DNA of 64,000 nucleotides, taken from NCBI GenBank assembly GCA_016841765.1, contig JAENYN010000004.1:1-64000 (forward strand), in the 5' to 3' direction. This DNA is from Guptibacillus hwajinpoensis (GTDB lineage Bacteria; Bacillota; Bacilli; Bacillales; Bacillaceae_O). Shown piece after piece: positions 53,556 to 62,439 of this stretch. The position numbers and the translations under genes are program-made. Every line of letters starts with the position of its first letter. The first letter of the stretch is position 1. Below the pieces are notes generated by a model. The model was not told where the DNA came from. It ran no database searches and was given only the letters and a program-made list of their open reading frames with translations.

Positions 53556-54515
53556 ATGGGGGCATTTTTACTAAGAAGGCTTGGCTTAATGTTTGTCATT
53601 TTATTTCTCGTCAGTATCATCATCTTTTCGCTTGTCCATGTCACACCGGGAGATCCCGCGGTCATCATGCTCGGCCAGGAAGCAACCCCTGAAGCACTGG
53701 AAGCCCTTCGCGAAAACCTGGGCTTGAATGATCCGCTTTATATGCAGTACTGGAACTGGATTTCCGGGGTAGTGGTCGGGGACTTCGGTTACTCGCTGAA
53801 AGATAATACACCGGTCCTGTCGATCATCGCCCAGAAAATTCCGGTGACCGTCCAGCTGACGATCCTATCATTCATTATCGCACTTTTGATCGCGATTCCA
53901 GCCGGCGTCATATCGGCAACAAAAAAGGGGACGTTCTGGGATTACCTTGGCACGACATTCGCGCTCTCAGGCGTTTCGATCCCGCCGTTTTTCCTCGGTA
54001 TCCTGCTCATTTTCATTTTTGCCATCAGCTTCGGCCTGCTGCCGCCTTCCGGTTATGTGGCGCCGTGGGTTGATTTCAAGAAAAGCATCATGCTGATGAT
54101 TTTACCGGCTCTGACAGTCGGCGTCAGGTTATCGGCTGAAATTACAAGGATGCTGCGCTCAAGCATGCTCGAAGTGCTGCAGGCTGACTACATCCGCACC
54201 GCTTACGCAAAAGGCCTGATGGGCAAAACCGTCATCATCGGCCACGCACTTCGGAACAGCTTGATTCCCGTCGTAACGGTAAGCGGTCTGCAGCTTGCGA
54301 CATTCCTTGGCGGAGCGGTCATCACAGAAACGATCTTTGCGGTGCCGGGCCTTGGCCGGCTTGTCATCGACGCAATCCTGACAAGGGACTTCCCGGTCGT
54401 TCAGGGAGCCGTCATGTTCATGGCCATTGCGGTCATCGTCGTCAACTTCGTGGTCGACATCTTATATTCCGTACTTGATCCGCGCATCAAATTGACAGGA
54501 GGGAAGGCGGCATGA
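53556..54515 (+). CDS. Peptide ABC transporter permease (DppB/GsiC type)
   Basis: A 319-residue integral membrane protein with about six helices. It begins with the DppB-type N-terminal helix (RRLGLMFVILFLVSIIIFSLVHVTPGDPA) and carries the ATPase-contact EAA loop around YIRTAYAKGLMGKTVIIGHALRNSLIPVVT. ATG follows AGGAGGGTTGG. It overlaps the next permease by four bases. Confidence 0.94.
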   Translation: MGAFLLRRLGLMFVILFLVSIIIFSLVHVTPGDPAVIMLGQEATPEALEALRENLGLNDPLYMQYWNWISGVVVGDFGYSLKDNTPVLSIIAQKIPVTVQLTILSFIIALLIAIPAGVISATKKGTFWDYLGTTFALSGVSIPPFFLGILLIFIFAISFGLLPPSGYVAPWVDFKKSIMLMILPALTVGVRLSAEITRMLRSSMLEVLQADYIRTAYAKGLMGKTVIIGHALRNSLIPVVTVSGLQLATFLGGAVITETIFAVPGLGRLVIDAILTRDFPVVQGAVMFMAIAVIVVNFVVDILYSVLDPRIKLTGGKAA

Positions 54516-55423
54516 GTGCTGTAGAAGTAAAAACAGAACAACAACCGGTTCAGCCGCCTCTTCCGAAAGGCGAGAGCCCGAAAAGACGGATGCTGAAAGA
54601 AATCGGCGGCCGGTTTTTGAAAAACAAGCTGGCGGTTGCGGGCGGAATTTTCATCGTCCTGCTCATCTTCATGGCCATCTTTGCACCGGTCATTGCGCCG
54701 GATAATCCGAACGAGCAAAGCTATGCCGACTTTTTGAGCAACCCGAGTGCTGATCATTGGTTCGGCACCGATGAACTCGGGCGCGATGTGTTGAGCCGGG
54801 TCATCTACGGAGCACGCGTATCGCTGCAGGCCGGCATGATTTCCGTTGGCATCGCCCTTGCCATCGGGGTGCCGGTCGGATTGTTTTCCGGCTATTACCG
54901 CGGCGTGCTCGATGAATTCATCGTTATGCGTTTCACCGATGCATTGCTCTCCTTCCCGCCGCTCGTACTGGCGCTGTCAATGGCGGCGGTGCTCGGTGCT
55001 GGATTGCAGAATGCGATGATCGCGATTGGAATTGTTTTTACACCGAACATCATCCGGCTGATGCGGGCCGAAGTGCTGAGCCAGCGTGAACGGGATTACG
55101 TCATGGCAGCAAAGGCTTCAGGGCTGAGTGACCGGAAAATCATTTTCCTTCATATCTTCCCGAACTGCCTGCCGCCGATTCTCGTCCAGGCCACACTCGC
55201 TGTTGCCGGCGCCATTATTTCGGAAGCATCTCTCAGCTACCTCGGCCTCGGCACACAGCCGCCGACACCGAGTTGGGGCGCCATGCTGTCGATGGGACAG
55301 GGGTACCTTGCCGATGCGCCGTGGATCGCGCTATTCCCGGGCATCTTCATTTTCATCACCGTCTTATCCATCAACCTTTTCGGCGACGGGCTCCGGGATG
55401 CGCTTGATCCTAAGATGAAGTAA
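54512..55423 (+). CDS. Peptide ABC transporter permease (DppC/GsiD type)
   Basis: A 303-residue permease with a cytoplasmic N-terminal tail, the DppC-type signature HWFGTDELGRDVLSRVIYGARVSL and the EAA loop (YVMAAKASGLSDRKIIFLHIFPNCLPPILV). ATG overlaps the upstream stop (ATGA). Confidence 0.94.
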   Translation: MSAVEVKTEQQPVQPPLPKGESPKRRMLKEIGGRFLKNKLAVAGGIFIVLLIFMAIFAPVIAPDNPNEQSYADFLSNPSADHWFGTDELGRDVLSRVIYGARVSLQAGMISVGIALAIGVPVGLFSGYYRGVLDEFIVMRFTDALLSFPPLVLALSMAAVLGAGLQNAMIAIGIVFTPNIIRLMRAEVLSQRERDYVMAAKASGLSDRKIIFLHIFPNCLPPILVQATLAVAGAIISEASLSYLGLGTQPPTPSWGAMLSMGQGYLADAPWIALFPGIFIFITVLSINLFGDGLRDALDPKMK

Positions 55424-55436
55424 GGGGGAAACGGCC

Positions 55437-56105
55437 ATGATTGAACTGAATACTTTTTCACTGACGGCCCGCTGCCCGGAAACCGGCATGCTCGGTGTCG
55501 CGATTTCAACCGCGCGCCCGGCGGTCGGTTCCTTGGCCCCTTATGTAAAAGCGGGAGCCGGCGCGATTTCCACACAGGCCCTCGTCAACCCGTTTTACGG
55601 AATCGATGGACTGAAGCTGTTAAGTGAAGGAAAAAATGCCGCAGACGTGATCAAACTTGTCACGGCTGCAGATGAAGACCGGGAACGCCGCCAGCTGGCG
55701 ATTGTCGATGCAAACGGCAATACCGCCGCATTTACCGGCAGGGACACTGTTCCGTGGCAGGGCCATATCGAAGGAGAACAGTTTGTCGCCGCCGGCAATA
55801 TGCTGACCGGTCCGGAGACGCTTGAAAAAATGGCGGAAACGTTCACCATGCTGCAAACCGAACCATTTGAAATCCGCATGCTTGAAGCGCTGAAAAGTGC
55901 CCAGGCTGCAGGAGGCGATAAACGCGGCAAGCAATCGGCCGCCCTCTATATCGCCGCTGATGAAGAGTATCCGTATATCGACCTCCGTGTCGACGACCAT
56001 GAAAATCCTGTCCAGGAATTATTCCGCATCTATGACGTATGCCGGAAGGACTTATTTCCATATACATCAAATATGCCGAAAAGAAAGCAAGGGGGTCTTG
56101 ATTAA
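55437..56105 (+). CDS. DUF1028 family protein, short form, encoded inside the transporter operon
   Basis: A 222-residue protein of the DUF1028 family (Pfam PF06267), whose solved members have an Ntn-hydrolase-type fold; the reaction is not established to my knowledge. Conserved features are the N-terminal strand FSLTARCPETGMLGVAIST, AGAGAISTQA, YGIDGL and AAGGDKRGKQSAAL, then a short LRVDDHENPVQELFRIYD end. It lacks the extra C-terminal domain of the paralogue at 61490. ATG follows AAGGGGGAA, 13 bases after the permease stop, and its own stop overlaps the ATPase start (TAATG), so it belongs firmly to the importer operon. No signal peptide. Confidence 0.88.
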   Translation: MIELNTFSLTARCPETGMLGVAISTARPAVGSLAPYVKAGAGAISTQALVNPFYGIDGLKLLSEGKNAADVIKLVTAADEDRERRQLAIVDANGNTAAFTGRDTVPWQGHIEGEQFVAAGNMLTGPETLEKMAETFTMLQTEPFEIRMLEALKSAQAAGGDKRGKQSAALYIAADEEYPYIDLRVDDHENPVQELFRIYDVCRKDLFPYTSNMPKRKQGGLD

Positions 56106-57124
56106 TGGGAAAAAAATTATTGGAAGTCAATGATCTCCAGGTGTGCTTTGAAAATAAAAAGAAACAGAAAACGTGCATCGTGGAAGGTGTCGACTTCAGT
56201 GTCGAGAAGGGAAAAACGCTATGCATCGTCGGTGAATCAGGCTGCGGGAAAAGCTTGACATCGCTGTCGGTCATGGGCCTGCTTCCGGATTCAGGAAAAG
56301 TGACCCGCGGCGAGATCCTCTTCAACGGGGAGAACCTGGCAAAAAAATCGAAAAAAGAAATGAGCAAAATCCGCGGCAACAACATTTCGATGATTTTCCA
56401 GGAACCGATGACATCACTGAATCCCGTCCACAAAGTCGGCGACCAGATCGCTGAGGCGGTCATCCGCCACCAGAATGTGAGCAAAAAAGAAGCAAGAGTT
56501 CGGGCGACTGCAGCTCTAAGGGATGTCGGGATCCCGTCACCGGAAGAGCGCTACCACGCCTATCCGCACGAACTGAGCGGCGGCATGCGCCAGCGCGTCA
56601 TGATCGCAATCGCATTGAGCTGCAATCCTGATCTGCTCATTGCCGATGAACCGACAACAGCGCTTGATGTGACGATCCAGGCGCAAATCCTCGACTTGAT
56701 GAAGGACCTGCAGAAAGAGCGAGACATGGGCATCATCATGATCACCCACGACCTGGCCGTCGTTTCGGAAATGGCTGACGACATCCTTGTCATGTATGCC
56801 GGCAAAGCTGTCGAAAAATCATCCAGCGATGCACTGTTTGAAAATCCGCTTCATCCATATACACAGGGCCTGATGCAATGCATTCCGGATGTCGACGGGG
56901 AAGAAAAAGAGGAGCTGTTCGTCATCAAAGGGACGGTCCCGTCTCCGGACAAGATGCCGGCCGGATGCCGTTTCGCCGACCGCTGCCCGTTCGCAAAAGA
57001 CATGTGCAGAAACGAAGTGCCTCCGCATGTTCAATTTAACAGCGAGCAAAGCGTTAGCTGCTGGAAGTACACCGAGAAATGGAAACTGGAACCGGAAACG
57101 GAGGTTGAAGCCATTGGCAGTTAG
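56105..57124 (+). CDS. Peptide ABC transporter ATPase (DppD/OppD type)
   Basis: A 339-residue ATPase with Walker A GESGCGKS (residues 43-50), signature LSGGMRQRV, Walker [13 protein letters not shown] and the oligopeptide-transporter C-terminal domain with a cysteine motif ([21 protein letters not shown] ... SCW), which in relatives can bind an iron-sulfur cluster. It overlaps the second ATPase by 11 bases. Confidence 0.95.
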   Translation: MGKKLLEVNDLQVCFENKKKQKTCIVEGVDFSVEKGKTLCIVGESGCGKSLTSLSVMGLLPDSGKVTRGEILFNGENLAKKSKKEMSKIRGNNISMIFQEPMTSLNPVHKVGDQIAEAVIRHQNVSKKEARVRATAALRDVGIPSPEERYHAYPHELSGGMRQRVMIAIALSCNPDLLIADEPTTALDVTIQAQILDLMKDLQKERDMGIIMITHDLAVVSEMADDILVMYAGKAVEKSSSDALFENPLHPYTQGLMQCIPDVDGEEKEELFVIKGTVPSPDKMPAGCRFADRCPFAKDMCRNEVPPHVQFNSEQSVSCWKYTEKWKLEPETEVEAIGS

Positions 57125-58106
57125 TGCGCTGAAAACAAAACCCGATAACTTAATGGAAATCACAGACTTGAAAAAATATTTTCCGGTTGGAAAGACCGGC
57201 TTTTTTGCAAAAGAGCAGCAAGTCGTAAAAGCCGTGGACGGCGTCAGCTTCACCTTGAAAAAAGGCGAAACGCTCGGAATCGTCGGCGAATCCGGCTGCG
57301 GCAAATCAACAATGGGCCGGGCCATCCTCCGCCTCCAGGAACCGACATCCGGCAGCCTTACTTTTGAAGAGGAAGACCTGAACGCATATTCGGCCAGGCA
57401 GCTGCGCGAAAAACGGAAAGACCTGCAAATCATTTTCCAGGATCCGTATGCGTCGTTGAATCCGAGAATGTCGGTTGGAGCCATGCTTTCTGAAATCATT
57501 GAAACGCATAAAATCGTGCCGAAAAAAGAAGTGCAAAACTATGTCAACCAGCTGCTCGTTGAAGTCGGCCTGACACCTGACCATTTCCACCGCTTCCCGC
57601 ACGAATTTTCAGGCGGCCAGCGCCAGCGCGTCGGCATCGCCCGCGCCCTGTGCGTCAATCCGAAGCTGATCGTCTGCGACGAAGCGGTATCCGCTCTTGA
57701 TGTGTCGGTGCAGTCCCAGATCCTTAACCTGCTGCAGAAACTGAAAAAACAGCACGACCTTACGTATCTATTCATCTCCCATGATTTGAGTGTCGTCAAG
57801 CATATCAGCGACAGGGTCGGCGTCATGTATCTCGGGAAAATGGTGGAGCTCGCACCGAAGAAATGCCTGTATGACAATCCGCTTCATCCTTATACAAAAG
57901 CACTATTATCCGCCATCCCATCAACGAAAAAAGACAGCAAGCGCGAGCGGATTGTACTGCAGGGCGACGTGCCAAGCCCGCTGAATGTGCCGAATGGCTG
58001 CCGCTTCCATACACGCTGCCCGCTTGCAGAGGATGTGTGCAGGCAAAAAGCGCCTGAGTTCAGGGAAGTCGGCGAAGATCATTTTGTCGCCTGCCACCTG
58101 GTGTGA
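57114..58106 (+). CDS. Peptide ABC transporter ATPase (DppF/OppF type)
   Basis: A 330-residue ATPase with Walker A GESGCGKS, the FQDPYASLNPRMSV Q-loop, signature FSGGQRQRVGIARAL and Walker B LIVCDEAVSALD. The C-terminal domain has the cysteine pattern CRFHTRCPLAEDVC ... C. I place the start at TTG 57114, after GGAGG (57100-57104). The frame stays open to 56889 inside the upstream gene, but that part is not homologous. Confidence 0.93.
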   Translation: MAVSALKTKPDNLMEITDLKKYFPVGKTGFFAKEQQVVKAVDGVSFTLKKGETLGIVGESGCGKSTMGRAILRLQEPTSGSLTFEEEDLNAYSARQLREKRKDLQIIFQDPYASLNPRMSVGAMLSEIIETHKIVPKKEVQNYVNQLLVEVGLTPDHFHRFPHEFSGGQRQRVGIARALCVNPKLIVCDEAVSALDVSVQSQILNLLQKLKKQHDLTYLFISHDLSVVKHISDRVGVMYLGKMVELAPKKCLYDNPLHPYTKALLSAIPSTKKDSKRERIVLQGDVPSPLNVPNGCRFHTRCPLAEDVCRQKAPEFREVGEDHFVACHLV

Positions 58107-58405
58107 AGTAAAAAAAGAGGAAATCTTTTTCATTTCCAGAAGATATTTTAATAGGAATGTATGTTAATCGCTGGTCATGCTGGTTATTGCCAGAGTGCGA
58201 GATTCAGGCCGGTGCAGCAGGACAGATGCTGTTCCTGCAGGGCCGCCGCGGACGTTCATATCGCGCGCACCCTGGGGAAATAACGAATCGCCGATAACCG
58301 GCAGTCAGAAAAGCCGGGGACTCCCGCGGAACATGACCATGCTTTAATCTCCAGAGTACCAGGACAAAGATGTAAAATTTCATGGAACAAGAGGAGGAGC
58401 ACACA
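58107..58405. other. 299-base gap before the gamma-glutamyltransferase gene
   Basis: No gene. A weak hairpin (GGAAAT/ATTTCC, 58119-58137) follows the ATPase stop and is not a clear terminator. Read-through from the importer operon is possible. Confidence 0.35.
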
Positions 58406-60022
58406 TTGAATCACGACTACTTATCATATCCTTACCCATCCCAGCGTATGGCGACCGTCGCCCGAAATGGCATGGTGGCGACATCGCAGCCGCTTGCGGC
58501 CCAGGCCGGGCTGGATATACTGAAAAAAGGCGGCAATGCGGTTGATGCTGCGATTGCAACCGCAGCGGCCCTCACCGTCGTCGAACCGACATCGAACGGA
58601 ATCGGCGGCGACTCTTTTGCGCTCGTCTGGATAAAAGACGACGAAAAGCTATATGGCTTGAATGCGAGCGGACCTTCGCCGCAAAGCATTTCCATCGATG
58701 CCGTAAAAGAAAAAGGGCATGAAGAAATACCGAAATACGGCTGGGTGCCGGTAACCGTCCCGGGAGCGCCGGGTTCATGGGCGGAACTGTCGAAACGGTT
58801 CGGGAAGCTGCCGCTCACAGCAGTGCTGCAGCCGGCGATCGACTATGCCGAAAACGGCTACCCGCTGTCACCGACACTCGCCAAGTACTGGAACCTGGCG
58901 TTCGACCGGTTTAAGGAACAGCTGACAGGGGAAGAATTCAAGCCGTGGTTCGATACGTTTGCACCGGACGGAAACGCGCCGGGCATCGGCGATATGTGGA
59001 AATCACCGGGCCATGCCGCGACATTGCGGTCAATCGCCGAAACGAACGGCGAATCGTTTTACCGCGGTGAGTTAGCTGATAAAATCGATACGTATTCGAA
59101 AAAGCACGGCGGGTTCCTTTCAAAAGAGGACCTGGCGGCTTACAAGCCGGAGTGGGTCGAGCCGATCAAAGCCAATTATCGCGGCTATGACGTGTGGGAA
59201 ATCCCGCCGAACGGCCAGGGGCTTGTCGCGCTGATGGCACTGAACATGCTGAAAGGCTTCGACTACACCGAAAAAGACAGCGTTGCAACCTATCATAAGC
59301 AATTTGAAGCAATGAAGCTTGCCTTCACGGACGGCCAGCAATACATCACCGAACAGGATAAAATGTCCGCTGCGACAGAAGGCTTGCTTTCGGACGAATA
59401 CGCAGAACAGCGCCGCTCCCTCATCGGGGAAAAAGCGCTCGACCCCGAGCCGGGCAATCCGCCGAAGGGCGGCACCGTCTACCTTGCCGCGGCAGACGGG
59501 GACGGGAATATGGTATCCTTTATCCAGAGTAACTATATGGGCTTCGGCTCGGGCATTGTCGTGCCGGACACCGGCATCGCCCTGCAAAACCGGGGCCATA
59601 ACTTCTCGCTCGATCCGGAACATGACAACCGGCTTGAGCCGGGCAAGCGCACATACCACACGATCATTCCGGGTTTCCTGACGAAAGGGAACGAAGCGGT
59701 CGGACCGTTCGGCGTCATGGGCGGATTCATGCAGCCGCAGGGCCATGTCCAGGTCGTCATGAACATGATCGACTTCGGGCTCAACCCGCAGACGGCCCTC
59801 GATGCGCCGCGCTGGCAGTGGATGGAGGGGAAAAAGTTTCTCGTAGAACAGGACTTCCCGAATGACATCGCCCAGGCGCTCGCCCGCAAAGGACACAAGA
59901 TCGAAGTCTCCCTCGACAAAGGCCCGTTCGGCCGCGGCCAGATCATCGTGCGTGATCCCGAAACCGGCGTCCTTTACGGCGGCACCGAAAAACGGACAGA
60001 CGGCTCGATAGCAGCGTGGTAA
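58406..60022 (+). CDS. Gamma-glutamyltransferase, cytoplasmic type (YwrD-like)
   Basis: An Ntn-hydrolase that splits or transfers gamma-glutamyl groups, for example from glutathione. The 538-residue precursor has the substrate segment GGNAVDAAIATAAALTVVEPTSNGIGGDSFALV and the autoprocessing threonine Thr357 in KGGTVYLAAADGDGN, followed by NYMGFGSG and the glycine pair PFGVMGGFMQPQGH. There is no signal peptide, so it should act inside the cell, like B. subtilis YwrD and unlike secreted Ggt. TTG at 58406 follows GAGGAGGAG; an ATG at 58382 precedes that site. Confidence 0.92.
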   Translation: MNHDYLSYPYPSQRMATVARNGMVATSQPLAAQAGLDILKKGGNAVDAAIATAAALTVVEPTSNGIGGDSFALVWIKDDEKLYGLNASGPSPQSISIDAVKEKGHEEIPKYGWVPVTVPGAPGSWAELSKRFGKLPLTAVLQPAIDYAENGYPLSPTLAKYWNLAFDRFKEQLTGEEFKPWFDTFAPDGNAPGIGDMWKSPGHAATLRSIAETNGESFYRGELADKIDTYSKKHGGFLSKEDLAAYKPEWVEPIKANYRGYDVWEIPPNGQGLVALMALNMLKGFDYTEKDSVATYHKQFEAMKLAFTDGQQYITEQDKMSAATEGLLSDEYAEQRRSLIGEKALDPEPGNPPKGGTVYLAAADGDGNMVSFIQSNYMGFGSGIVVPDTGIALQNRGHNFSLDPEHDNRLEPGKRTYHTIIPGFLTKGNEAVGPFGVMGGFMQPQGHVQVVMNMIDFGLNPQTALDAPRWQWMEGKKFLVEQDFPNDIAQALARKGHKIEVSLDKGPFGRGQIIVRDPETGVLYGGTEKRTDGSIAAW

Positions 60023-60029
60023 CTACAGG

Positions 60030-60076
60030 TGACAGGTACCTGTCAAATATTCAAGAAGTGACAGGCACCGCCCGAG
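60030..60076. repeat. REP-like element with a perfect 16-bp palindrome
   Basis: TGACAGGTACCTGTCA (60030-60045) is a perfect palindrome, followed by AAGTGACAGGCACCGCC. The last part shares CAGGCACCGCC with the end of the 44-bp palindrome at 19990. Confidence 0.65.
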
Positions 60077-60092
60077 AAAAGGATTGGATTTT

Positions 60093-60683
60093 ATGAAACA
60101 GTTGAATTTATTCATGGCGTTTTTACGTGTCGGATTGCTCGGGTACGGCGGCGGGCCGTCGTCGATTCCGCTCGTGCACAAAGAGGTCGTGGAAAAGTAC
60201 AAGTGGATGACAGATGAAGAGTTCGGCGATTTGCTGGCACTCGCCAATACGCTGCCGGGACCGATCGCGACGAAAATGGCGGGCTATATCGGCTACCGCG
60301 TCGCGGGAATTATCGGGATGGTGAACGCCGTCCTTGCGACCATTTTCCCGACAATTGTGCTGATGATCGTACTGCTCACCTCGCTGCGCGCGTACAAGGA
60401 CCAGCCGTGGGTGGCCGGAATGACGGAAGCAGTCATGCCGGTCGTCGGCGTTATGCTCGCCGTTTTGACGTGGCAGTTTTTGAAAAAAGCGCAGACCGGG
60501 CTCGGCTGGGCTAAGACATTGCTGCTTGGTGCGGCCAGTGTCATTCTGCTTGAGCTTCTCGGCATCCATCCCGGCATATTAATCGCCATTCTACTTATTT
60601 ATGCACTTGTCAAACCGGCCCGCGAAGCCGGCAAGACGAACAAAGAACAGACAGCTGCGGCGGAAGGGAGGAAGATGTCTTGA
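60093..60683 (+). CDS. Half-size CHR (chromate-type) transporter, first of a pair
   Basis: A 196-residue membrane protein of the short-chain CHR family (PF02417). The N-terminal motif FLRVGLLGYGGGPSSIPLVHKEVV and the LPGPIATKMAGYIGY motif are diagnostic; about five helices follow. Short CHR proteins work as pairs of oppositely oriented halves. The substrate is usually called chromate but is often unproven. ATG at 60093 follows AAAAGGATTGG. The stop overlaps the TTG start of the partner. Confidence 0.9.
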   Translation: MKQLNLFMAFLRVGLLGYGGGPSSIPLVHKEVVEKYKWMTDEEFGDLLALANTLPGPIATKMAGYIGYRVAGIIGMVNAVLATIFPTIVLMIVLLTSLRAYKDQPWVAGMTEAVMPVVGVMLAVLTWQFLKKAQTGLGWAKTLLLGAASVILLELLGIHPGILIAILLIYALVKPAREAGKTNKEQTAAAEGRKMS

Positions 60684-61210
60684 TTTATTGGGAGATTTTT
60701 CTCGCCTTTTTCATCCCAGGGATCCTCGGGTATGGCGGCGGGCCGGCCTCGATTCCGCTCGTCCAGAACGAAGTCGTCGCCAACTACGGCTGGATGACGG
60801 TGGCCGAATTCAGTGAAGTGCTGGCGCTCGGCAATGCGCTTCCGGGCCCGATCGCGACGAAGATGGCCGGCTACATCGGCTATCAGCAGGGCGGCATCCT
60901 CGGTTCCGTCGTCGGCATTTTTGCGACCGTCGCCCCGTCACTGATTTTGATGATCACACTGCTCGGCCTGCTTTATAAATTCAAGGACTCGCCGAAAGTC
61001 AAAAATATGACGATGCTGATCCGCCCGACAATCGCGGTTCTGCTCGGCGTCATGGCCTACGAATTTTTCTTCAATTCATATGAAGCAAGCGGCACATTGC
61101 AGCTCGTGCTGATTGCGGCAGCAAGCTTTTTGCTGCTCGAGAAATTCAAGGTCCACCCGGCGTTTGTCATTGTCGGTGCGCTCGGATATGGAGCGGTTTT
61201 CCTGGGCTGA
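60680..61210 (+). CDS. Half-size CHR (chromate-type) transporter, second of a pair
   Basis: A 176-residue paralogue of the preceding gene, with FFIPGILGYGGGPASIPLVQNEVV and LPGPIATKMAGYIGYQ. The TTG start overlaps the upstream stop (TTGA) and follows GGGAGGAAG. The two-gene arrangement fits a heterodimeric transporter. Confidence 0.9.
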   Translation: MIYWEIFLAFFIPGILGYGGGPASIPLVQNEVVANYGWMTVAEFSEVLALGNALPGPIATKMAGYIGYQQGGILGSVVGIFATVAPSLILMITLLGLLYKFKDSPKVKNMTMLIRPTIAVLLGVMAYEFFFNSYEASGTLQLVLIAAASFLLLEKFKVHPAFVIVGALGYGAVFLG

Positions 61211-61233
61211 GTGATAGCGGAGCAAAATTAGCG

Positions 61234-61273
61234 GAGGAAATGGGAGGCGTGATTCCCTTTCCTCTGTTTTTTT
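61234..61273 (+). terminator. Intrinsic terminator after the CHR pair
   Basis: GAGGAAA-TGGGA pairs with TCCC-TTTCCTC, followed by GT7. Confidence 0.75.
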
Positions 61274-61489
61274 GTTCCTATATAGGGAAAGCATACATTG
61301 GCAGCATGGGAGGATTTCGGTGCAGCTGTCATAGATAAGGGCAGCTACGCCTCTGTCTTCGCCTAAACGTTTCTCAGTCTGTGAGTTTTCTATACCGGCG
61401 GCGGGAAACCCGTACAGCAGGAAAAAGCAGGGGACTGGCGAATATCTTCTATATAAATAGTGTGGAAAAGGATGGAAGGAGAGGAAAGA

Positions 61490-62377
61490 ATGAAGAACAT
61501 ACCAAACGATCTAGTGGCCACTTTTTCAATTGTGGGATTCGATCCGGAAACAAAGGAACTCGGCATTGCGGTACAGTCCAAATTCCTCGGGGTCGGCGCG
61601 GTCGTTCCGTGGGCGAAAGCGGGTGTCGGTGCAATTGCGACCCAATCTTATGCTAATACAAGCTACGGGCCGGAAGGGCTTGACTTGATGGCTTCCGGCA
61701 AAACAGCACAGGAAACGCTCGACCTGCTTACCGGGGAAGACGCGGAACGGGAACTGCGGCAGGCCGGCATTGTGGATGCACAGGGGAATGCCGCTACATT
61801 CACTGGCTCTGAGTGCTACGACTGGGCCGGCGGAATCTCCGGCGGCAACTATGCCGCCCAGGGAAACATCCTTGTCAGTGAAGATACGGTGAAGGCGATG
61901 GGCCAGACGTTCGAGCGATCTGATGGCTCGCTTGCCGACCGGCTCCTGAACGCGCTTGATGCCGGCCAGGAAGCGGGAGGCGACAGCCGCGGCAAACAAT
62001 CAGCGGCCTTGCTGGTCGTGAAGGAAAGAGGGGGATACGGCGGATTCAACGACCGTTACATCGACCTGCGCATCGATGACAACCCGGAACCGATCAAAGA
62101 GCTCATCCGGATCTACCGGCTCCAGCAGCTCTATTTCTCCGAACCGAAACCGGAAAATATCCTGACCATCGAGGGCGAGCTCAAGGACGAACTGATCACC
62201 CAGCTCAAGCGCCTCGGCTACCTTGAAGACATGGACCAATACACCGAAGAAGAATGGCACGAAGCCTTGACCACCTACATGCACACCGAAAACTTCGAAA
62301 ACCGTGAAATCGGACAGGGCAAAATCGACCGCGAAGTCTTTGAATATATGAAAGAACAACCGACAATGCATTTTTAA
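61490..62377 (+). CDS. DUF1028 family protein, long form with C-terminal extra domain
   Basis: A 295-residue protein. Residues 1 to about 215 match DUF1028 closely: ATFSIVGFDPETKELGIAVQ, KAGVGAIATQSYANTSYGPE, DWAGG, AAQGNILVS, AGGDSRGKQSAALLVV. Residues about 220-295 form the extra domain common in this family, annotated as a putative peptidoglycan-binding module (LIRIYRLQQLYF ... LITQLKRLGYLEDMDQYTEEEWHEALTTYMHTENFENR). No signal peptide. ATG at 61490 follows GGAAGGAGAGG. Separated from the CHR pair by a terminator. Confidence 0.88.
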   Translation: MKNIPNDLVATFSIVGFDPETKELGIAVQSKFLGVGAVVPWAKAGVGAIATQSYANTSYGPEGLDLMASGKTAQETLDLLTGEDAERELRQAGIVDAQGNAATFTGSECYDWAGGISGGNYAAQGNILVSEDTVKAMGQTFERSDGSLADRLLNALDAGQEAGGDSRGKQSAALLVVKERGGYGGFNDRYIDLRIDDNPEPIKELIRIYRLQQLYFSEPKPENILTIEGELKDELITQLKRLGYLEDMDQYTEEEWHEALTTYMHTENFENREIGQGKIDREVFEYMKEQPTMHF

Positions 62378-62382
62378 GCATG

Positions 62383-62414
62383 AAAAATTGCCTGGCAATT
62401 GCCAGGCAATTTTT
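62383..62414. repeat. REP-like palindrome, short form, doubling as terminator
   Basis: A perfect 32-bp palindrome with halves AAAAATTGCCTGGCAA and TTGCCAGGCAATTTTT, six bases after the DUF1028 stop. Its A and T ends make it a good bidirectional intrinsic terminator for this gene and for the minus-strand gene ending at 62440. Confidence 0.85.
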
Positions 62415-62439
62415 TGTGGTTTAGGCGGTGGCTTTCGGC

